Part shown: positions 14,068 to 14,084 of the stretch, piece by piece
How the letters are laid out: each line of letters opens with the position of its first letter
Numbering within the stretch: position 1 is the first letter of the stretch
Assembly (NCBI GenBank): GCA_964581355.1
Contig: CAZOOA010000071.1
Span: 1 to 14,084 of the forward strand
DNA from: CAZOOA01 sp964581355
GTDB lineage: Bacteria; Bacillota; Dethiobacteria; DTU022; UBA8154
Length of the DNA: 14,084 nucleotides
Reading direction: 5' to 3'
The notes under the pieces: generated by a model
The model's input: the letters and a program-made list of their open reading frames with translations, nothing else
Databases searched by the model: none
Told to the model about the DNA's origin: nothing
Made by a program: the position numbers and the translations under genes

Positions 14068-14084
14068 CAGCCGCTGCTTAAGCG

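Noticed and set aside
1..14084. tRNA, rRNA, CRISPR arrays, insertion sequences, integrase or prophage genes
   Set aside because: No cloverleaf-like sequence, regular spaced repeats, transposase motifs or terminal repeats were seen on either strand by reading.

Overview
The window comes from a GC-rich, endospore-forming Firmicute. SpoIIID, a SpoIIQ-like protein and an Mbl/MreB gene lie next to each other in the order known from Bacillus and Clostridia. The envelope genes and gene style fit the Peptococcaceae/Desulfotomaculum/Moorella type of anaerobe, but that placement is an inference and no marker gene here settles it.

Layout: almost everything is on the minus strand, so transcription runs from position 14084 down to 993. 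At the right end is a sporulation/cell-shape block: spoIIQ-like (12862-14067, possibly beginning outside the window), spoIIID (12509-12808), mbl (11329-12357) and a PHP-domain phosphoesterase (10241-11305). A 337-base intergenic region follows (9904-10240). It holds a good minus-strand promoter inside a long imperfect palindrome, then a structured leader RNA whose segments can form an antiterminator or a terminator hairpin. Next is a tightly packed envelope-polysaccharide block: tagO/wecA (8842-9903), wecB/mnaA (7645-8799), a DUF5693 membrane protein (5554-7578), a fused csaB-glycosyltransferase (3431-5557), DUF4330 (2924-3415), an unknown membrane protein (2348-2911) and an O-antigen ligase/polymerase-family protein (993-2348). 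Several junctions overlap by 1-4 bases. At the left end a PIG-L-type deacetylase (65-970) runs on the plus strand and converges on the ligase gene.

How the genes fit together: TagO puts GlcNAc-1-phosphate on undecaprenyl phosphate, WecB/MnaA makes UDP-ManNAc, and CsaB adds pyruvate ketals to ManNAc. Together these are the core of the pyruvylated secondary cell wall polysaccharide that holds SLH-domain S-layer proteins. The fused GT4 domain would add a sugar, the ligase-family protein would polymerise or attach the chain, and the PIG-L enzyme could N-deacetylate a sugar. The roles of DUF5693, DUF4330 and the 187-residue protein are unknown. No flippase, transporter or SLH protein is in the window.

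An assembly gap (100 N, 3557-3656) sits inside the GT4 domain and hides its nucleotide-sugar-binding motif. I see no tRNA, rRNA, CRISPR array, insertion sequence or prophage gene. The most unusual parts are the tagO promoter/leader and the CsaB-GT4 fusion.
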